Shown in pieces: positions 60,186 through 64,000 of a stretch of DNA of 64,000 bases. Position 1 is the first letter of the stretch. The number at the start of each line of letters is the position of its first letter. The notes under the pieces were generated by a model that worked only from the letters and a program-made list of their open reading frames with translations, had not been told where the DNA came from and did no database searches. This DNA is from Pirellula staleyi DSM 6068 (GTDB taxonomy: Bacteria > Planctomycetota > Planctomycetia > Pirellulales > Pirellulaceae), in contig CAMCMB010000038.1 in the NCBI GenBank assembly GCA_945875845.1, positions 1 through 64,000 of the forward strand. Reading direction: 5' to 3'. Both the position numbers and the translations under genes were made by a program.

Positions 60186-60740
60186 ATGCATCCGCTCCTG
60201 GCCATTCGCGCTTTCTTTGCTGTTCTCTTCGGTCGTATTTCCGACACCCGAATTCGAGAATGCCTCGACAACAAACCCGCCCAAATTGCGGCTCCAACCA
60301 CCAATGAAAAAACAGTTGAGTCCGCCAAATTGCCTAAACCATCGATCGTTTCCAAGGCCAAGCCCGCGATGCGAAACGAAGCCTTGACTTTGCTGAGCGC
60401 TTTGCAACGCGAAGCAAGATTGCTAGATCTCATTTGCGAATCGCTCGACCAATACAACGATGCACAAATCGGTTCCGCAGCAAGGGACGTTCTGCGCGAT
60501 TCCAAAAAAACACTCGAACGCATGTTCGGTCTTAAACCATTGGTCGAAGCCACGGAGGGCTCGTCGGTATCGATTCCCAATGACCCATCCCCTCTCAGAT
60601 GGCGAATCATCGGAAAAGACTCTGCCCAGCAGGGAACGCTCAGCCATCCTGGCTGGCAAGCGACCCGACTTGATATGCCGCATTGGTCTGGCAGTGCTGA
60701 CGATGCAATGATCATCGCGGCCGCTGAAGTGGAATCCTAG
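60186..60740 (+). CDS. DUF2760 family protein
   Basis: 184 residues: MHPLLAIRAFFAVLFGRISD, a variable Ala/Lys-rich linker, then ALTLLSALQREARLLDLICE and SIPNDPSPLRWRIIGK, GTLSHPGWQATRLDMPHW, which match the DUF2760 family. These proteins often sit near chaperone-like genes in other genomes; no such gene is next to it here. Function unknown. It is 29 bp before the beta-RFAP synthase gene, on the same strand. Confidence 0.8.
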   Translation: MHPLLAIRAFFAVLFGRISDTRIRECLDNKPAQIAAPTTNEKTVESAKLPKPSIVSKAKPAMRNEALTLLSALQREARLLDLICESLDQYNDAQIGSAARDVLRDSKKTLERMFGLKPLVEATEGSSVSIPNDPSPLRWRIIGKDSAQQGTLSHPGWQATRLDMPHWSGSADDAMIIAAAEVES

Positions 60741-60769
60741 TCGACTTGCAACCTGAGCCAATCGACGCC

Positions 60770-61882
60770 ATGCCCGATCCGAACATTCCAACCCAATCGC
60801 AGTATCCAACACGAATCGAAGTCCATTCGTGTGGTCGGCTGCATTTCGGCCTCCTTGAGATCGCGCCAGGGGAATCGAACTGCTTCGGCGGTATCGGTTT
60901 GATGGTCGAGCACTCCAAGGCAACCGTACAGGCGACTTTAACGACCTCTTCAAAAACCCAAAGCCCTCTCGGTCAATGTACGATCGACGCGGACAATTAC
61001 TGGCGCCCCCGCCTCGAATCGATCGTGTCGCATTGGCATGAAACACAGCATTCGATGCCTATCCAATCGCTTTCGGTTGCGCAAGCACCACGTCCGCATT
61101 GCGGTTTGGGATCGGGTACTCAAGTGGCTTGCACCGTTGCAACTCTGCTGATGGCCGCCGAGCAAGTTCACTCCGCCCAAGGCGCATGGGCGAGCTTGAA
61201 CTTGAGTGTTCCTGCGATTCTTAAGAATGGATACGGCAATAACAATAATGAGGCAAGTTTCAACGTCTCGCGGACGAAGCTTGCCCAACTCAGTCGGAGA
61301 GGAAAGCGATCCAGTGTGGGGCTCAGCGGCTTCATCGAGGGGGGATTTGTATTCGATCAAGGGACATCGCATTCCGAAACGACCAGCGTTCAAACCGAGC
61401 GTACGAAGCGAATACCCTTTCCCGAAGCTTGGCCAATTTTGATCATTCAGAACGACCATTCGCTCGGAGACTCGGGACTTGCCGAAGCGGAAATGTTCGA
61501 TCGCTGTTCCAAGACCTCGAACCCGAATCGTGAGAGCATGATCAAGTTGGTGGAGCAAGAACTCTTGCCCTCGATGGCCAGCGGCGATTGGAAGCACTTT
61601 GATGTTGCATTGGGTTGGTATGGCCAACTGGCAGGCGAAATATTTGCGATCGCTCAAGGGGGCATCTATCGTACTCCGCAGATCGCACAAGCCATCGAAG
61701 CTGCCAGGAGTATCGGAATCGATAGTGCAACACAAAGCAGTTGGGGGCCTACGGTCTGCGCCGTTGCTCAAGACTATTCGCACGCAAACTGGTGTGCAGA
61801 ACAGTTGAGAGGTGCATTGCCCAATGCTTCGATTCATGTCGTTCCAGCAGCCAACCGATCAGCTCGGGTAACATTGTCATGA
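60770..61882 (+). CDS. Beta-ribofuranosylaminobenzene 5'-phosphate synthase-like (GHMP fold)
   Basis: About 370 residues. EVHSCGRLHFGLLEI and the glycine-rich RPHCGLGSGTQVACTVATLL match beta-RFAP synthase, which starts methanopterin biosynthesis by joining PRPP with 4-hydroxybenzoate or 4-aminobenzoate. Planctomycetes are among the few bacteria with methanopterin-dependent C1 enzymes, so this is a good lineage marker. The frame opens at a TTG (60746); the ATG at 60770 is preferred. It overlaps gluQRS by 4 bases. Confidence 0.87.
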   Translation: MPDPNIPTQSQYPTRIEVHSCGRLHFGLLEIAPGESNCFGGIGLMVEHSKATVQATLTTSSKTQSPLGQCTIDADNYWRPRLESIVSHWHETQHSMPIQSLSVAQAPRPHCGLGSGTQVACTVATLLMAAEQVHSAQGAWASLNLSVPAILKNGYGNNNNEASFNVSRTKLAQLSRRGKRSSVGLSGFIEGGFVFDQGTSHSETTSVQTERTKRIPFPEAWPILIIQNDHSLGDSGLAEAEMFDRCSKTSNPNRESMIKLVEQELLPSMASGDWKHFDVALGWYGQLAGEIFAIAQGGIYRTPQIAQAIEAARSIGIDSATQSSWGPTVCAVAQDYSHANWCAEQLRGALPNASIHVVPAANRSARVTLS

Positions 61883-62850
61883 ACTACGTTGGGCGTTTGG
61901 CGCCTTCGCCAACAGGCGCTCAGCACGTCGGGAACGCCCGAACGTTTTTGGTGGCGTGGCTGGCCGCTAGGCAGGTTTCCGGGCAATTGCTTTTACGCAT
62001 CGAAGACTTGGATACGCCTCGGACCAAACCTGGGGCTACCGAGCAGGCGCTCGAAGATCTCAACTGGTTGGGACTTGATTGGGACCCCACTGGTCCGGAA
62101 CAATCCTATACGATCCAATCCAACCGAGAGGCTCGTTACGCGTTGGCGATCGAGCAACTCAAGCATCGAAACTTGATCTATCCATGCACATGCACGCGCA
62201 GCGAAATCGAAAGAGCTGCAAGCGCGCCGCATGAGTCGGTTCTCGACGGAGCGATCTATCCAGGAACATGCTCGCATCTTGATGGAAACCACGGCGACGA
62301 TCTCAAACGTCAGGGGATCCCATTCGCTTGGCGATTTCGAATGCCCAATGGAATTCTAAGCTTCGAGGATGAGAGGCTAGGTATCCAATCGCTAGACGCG
62401 GGGAGGTTGCTCGGTGATTTTGTCGTCGCGCGAAGTTATGGAGTCACTGCCTACCAGTTAGCGGTCGTGGTGGATGATCATGATTTCGGGATCAATCATG
62501 TGGTGCGTGGAAACGATTTAGTCTTCAGCACCTATCGGCAAATGGCACTTTACCGAGCATTTGGTTGGGATGTTCCAGCCTGGCTGCATATGCCGTTGGT
62601 GGTGGGTCGAGACGGTAAGCGACTCGCCAAGAGACACGGAGACACTCGACTCAGTTACTATCGCGAACAATGCGTTACGCCGGAGACCATAATCGGTTTC
62701 CTGGCGAAATCCCTTGGTTTAGTCGATAAAACGGAGAGGATCTCGACGATGGAACTTCTAGAAATAGTGGGAGCAACCCCAGATTGGATCCACAGAACGC
62801 CCGCAGAACCACTTGTATTCGCTGGTTTTAGTCCAAGCGGCACGCCCTGA
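61879..62850 (+). CDS. gluQ: Glutamyl-Q tRNA(Asp) synthetase
   Basis: 323 residues, a class I synthetase core without the anticodon-binding domain. YVGRLAPSPTGAQHVGNART is the HIGH-region start, LLRIEDLDTPR follows, a zinc site is formed by YPCTCTRSEI and YPGTCSH, and KRLAKRHGD replaces KMSKS. It transfers Glu to queuosine in tRNA(Asp), which links it with queG at 38.6 kb. The ATG at 61879 overlaps the beta-RFAP synthase stop (ATGA). The stop codon lies in a 12-bp tandem repeat. Confidence 0.92.
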   Translation: MNYVGRLAPSPTGAQHVGNARTFLVAWLAARQVSGQLLLRIEDLDTPRTKPGATEQALEDLNWLGLDWDPTGPEQSYTIQSNREARYALAIEQLKHRNLIYPCTCTRSEIERAASAPHESVLDGAIYPGTCSHLDGNHGDDLKRQGIPFAWRFRMPNGILSFEDERLGIQSLDAGRLLGDFVVARSYGVTAYQLAVVVDDHDFGINHVVRGNDLVFSTYRQMALYRAFGWDVPAWLHMPLVVGRDGKRLAKRHGDTRLSYYREQCVTPETIIGFLAKSLGLVDKTERISTMELLEIVGATPDWIHRTPAEPLVFAGFSPSGTP

Positions 62851-62882
62851 AGCACGCCCTGACGTACGCCATGAGGCACGAG
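62840..62882 (+). repeat. 12-bp tandem repeat over the gluQ stop codon
   Basis: Units GCACGCCCTGAA, GCACGCCCTGAC, GTACGCCATGAG and partial GCACGAG. The first unit contains the TGA stop of gluQ. Slippage here could not extend the protein because each unit carries the stop in the same phase. Confidence 0.8.
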
Positions 62883-62936
62883 GGGCGTGTAATTCGCTAG
62901 AATCATCTACCAAGCTTCCACGCCCATCGCTAGCAG

Positions 62937-63049
62937 GCTTGTTGATTTAATGTACCCCGAAGCGGTAGCGAGGAATTGTTCGTCCCTCACGTGCGTTTCG
63001 GGTCGCGATGTTACCTTTGGCCATGTCGAACCATATTAAATCAACAAGC
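62937..63049. repeat. 113-bp element with 15-bp perfect terminal inverted repeats
   Basis: The ends are GCTTGTTGATTTAAT (62937-62951) and ATTAAATCAACAAGC (63035-63049). The inside is non-coding. It looks like a miniature inverted-repeat element between gluQ and nadD. Partial matches to the end (GTTGATTTAATGG at 57799, GCTTGTTGATTTAG near 49640) occur elsewhere in the window next to other repeats. Confidence 0.78.
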
Positions 63050-63099
63050 GGTAGCGCTCTGGACGTGTTACCCTGCAAGATAAATTTGGAAAGCATTGT

Positions 63100-63726
63100 A
63101 TGGCATTGCGACTAGGCATATTCGGCGGATCGTTTGATCCAATTCACTTCGGTCATTTACTGCTAGCAGAAATTTGTCGCGACTCGCTGAAACTGGATCG
63201 AGTTCGATTCCTCATCGCTAACGTATCGCCTCTCAAGACGGATCGGCAGGTTGCACGCAACCAAGATCGCATCGAGATGGTCAAGCTTGCGATTGGCGGT
63301 AATCCCGATTTCGAGTTGGACACACGGGAAATGGACCGAGGTGGGATCAGCTATACCATTGATTCCGTTCGAGCCATCGCAAGTGAAAATCCGGACGCTG
63401 AATTGTTTTTATTGATGGGTGCCGATGTTCTCGTGGATTTAGCAAAATGGCGAGAACCAGCCGAATTGTTTCGGATGATTACACCTTGTGTGATCGCTCG
63501 AGGAGGAGTTGGAGAACCTCAGTGGGAACTGTTGCGTCCCTACCTGGATTCCCAAACACTTCGCCAAGTTATTGAATCGAAGGTCGTGGCTCCACAAATA
63601 GAAATCAGCTCATCCGAATTGAAAGCAAGAATCCGTAGTGGGCAAACCATTCGTTATCAAGTACCGCCTGCGGTCGAACTGTTTATCCGTGAGAAAAACC
63701 TCTATGGGCTAGACGTTCCCAGCTAA
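63100..63726 (+). CDS. nadD: Nicotinate-nucleotide adenylyltransferase
   Basis: 208 residues. GIFGGSFDPIHFGHLLLAE (residues 6-24) is the nucleotidylyltransferase motif with the HxGH His pair; SPLKTD, LDTREMDRGGISYTIDS and ELFLLMGADVL follow, and ISSSELKARIR lies near the end. It joins nicotinate mononucleotide and ATP in NAD synthesis. Normal length. An isolated gene after the inverted-repeat element. Confidence 0.93.
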   Translation: MALRLGIFGGSFDPIHFGHLLLAEICRDSLKLDRVRFLIANVSPLKTDRQVARNQDRIEMVKLAIGGNPDFELDTREMDRGGISYTIDSVRAIASENPDAELFLLMGADVLVDLAKWREPAELFRMITPCVIARGGVGEPQWELLRPYLDSQTLRQVIESKVVAPQIEISSSELKARIRSGQTIRYQVPPAVELFIREKNLYGLDVPS

Positions 63727-63774
63727 CGCAATTCGAAGATAAATCTGCCGCTCGGCACGATGGTTGACCGAGTG

Positions 63775-64000
63775 CTACGAGCGTTCAGTGGCGACGACAC
63801 TAGCAAAATAGTTTCGACCTTCCACCATTGGAAACGCAGCACCGGATACGAAGACCTCGCCGGGTTCTGCAAAAGTGCGACACTCGAGGATATCGCTGGC
63901 CACGGTCATGTGCTCACTACTTGACGGTATATCGGGAGAGGAGTTCCTCGGGATGCCGAAGAAGCACCGAATCGAATACGATCCTAGATACGTCTTCGAA
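63775..64000 (-). CDS. Partial ORF running off the right edge
   Basis: The minus-strand frame is open from the window edge to a TAG at 63775-63777 (about 75 codons). The C-terminal part reads SDILECRTFAEPGEVFVSG and AAFPMVEGRNYFASVVATE, which has the look of real coding sequence. Start and family are outside the window; no function can be given. Confidence 0.45.
   Translation of the reverse strand, partial: SKTYLGSYSIRCFFGIPRNSSPDIPSSSEHMTVASDILECRTFAEPGEVFVSGAAFPMVEGRNYFASVVATERS

Overview
The window looks like chromosome from a planctomycete, most likely a Pirellulaceae-type bacterium. The evidence is the family content: a cytochrome-like PSD1 (DUF1549/DUF1553) protein paired with a DUF1501 protein, a formylglycine-type sulfatase, a giant dockerin/YD-repeat surface protein with the N-terminal LEPR-XLL-like motif, a beta-RFAP synthase (methanopterin-type C1 cofactor pathway), caspase/FGE proteins, and many dispersed palindromic repeats between genes. 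No rRNA or tRNA gene was recognised by eye.

Layout. 0.6-9.9 kb: mostly housekeeping genes (Cys-rich secreted protein, DUF3147 membrane protein, msrA, rarA, PQQ propeller, PolB-like exonuclease, ferredoxin, asnB, aqpZ). 10-13 kb: an outer-membrane barrel candidate, a ParD/ParE module whose toxin gene is frameshifted, and a small conserved protein. 13.3-29.8 kb: a 5,259-residue polymorphic-toxin-like protein (dockerin, cadherin/Ig repeats, VWA, RHS/YD shell, Gly-Pro-Asn linker, split Hint domain, variable C-terminal toxin) followed 2 bp later by a probable immunity gene. 30.4-30.9 kb: a 93-bp tandem array. 30.9-37.6 kb: sulfatase, DUF1501 and PSD1 genes. 38.2-42.0 kb: DCC protein, queG and a cytochrome-type gene with an in-frame stop.

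43.5-49.1 kb is the outstanding region: a complete diversity-generating retroelement (DGR). It has a reverse transcriptase with the DGR motif IGSLTSQ, a 128-bp template repeat (TR) overlapping the 3' end of the RT gene, an HRDC-domain accessory gene, and two target genes on opposite strands. Both targets end in 128-bp variable repeats (VR). VR1 differs from TR at 18 positions and VR2 at 19, and by my alignment every difference lies at a TR adenine. The targets are secreted caspase-like/FGE-sulfatase (C-type-lectin fold) proteins: one full length, one with a large internal deletion that removed the catalytic Cys region. Each VR is followed by the same 34-bp flank and then a 59-bp hairpin (24-bp stem, 11-nt loop). 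That hairpin belongs to a REP-like family with about 25 arms confined to 42.0-51.8 kb, and a RAYT-type transposase gene sits in the middle of the cluster.

49.8-64 kb: two secreted coiled-coil proteins, an ECF sigma factor with its overlapping membrane partner, RNase R, a two-gene membrane operon, a rhomboid protease, a SprT-like protein, DUF2760, beta-RFAP synthase overlapping gluQRS, nadD, and a partial ORF at the right edge. Start codons were chosen by reading upstream sequence; where a different start was preferred to the longest frame, the evidence says so. Family names rest on recognised motifs, not on a database search.
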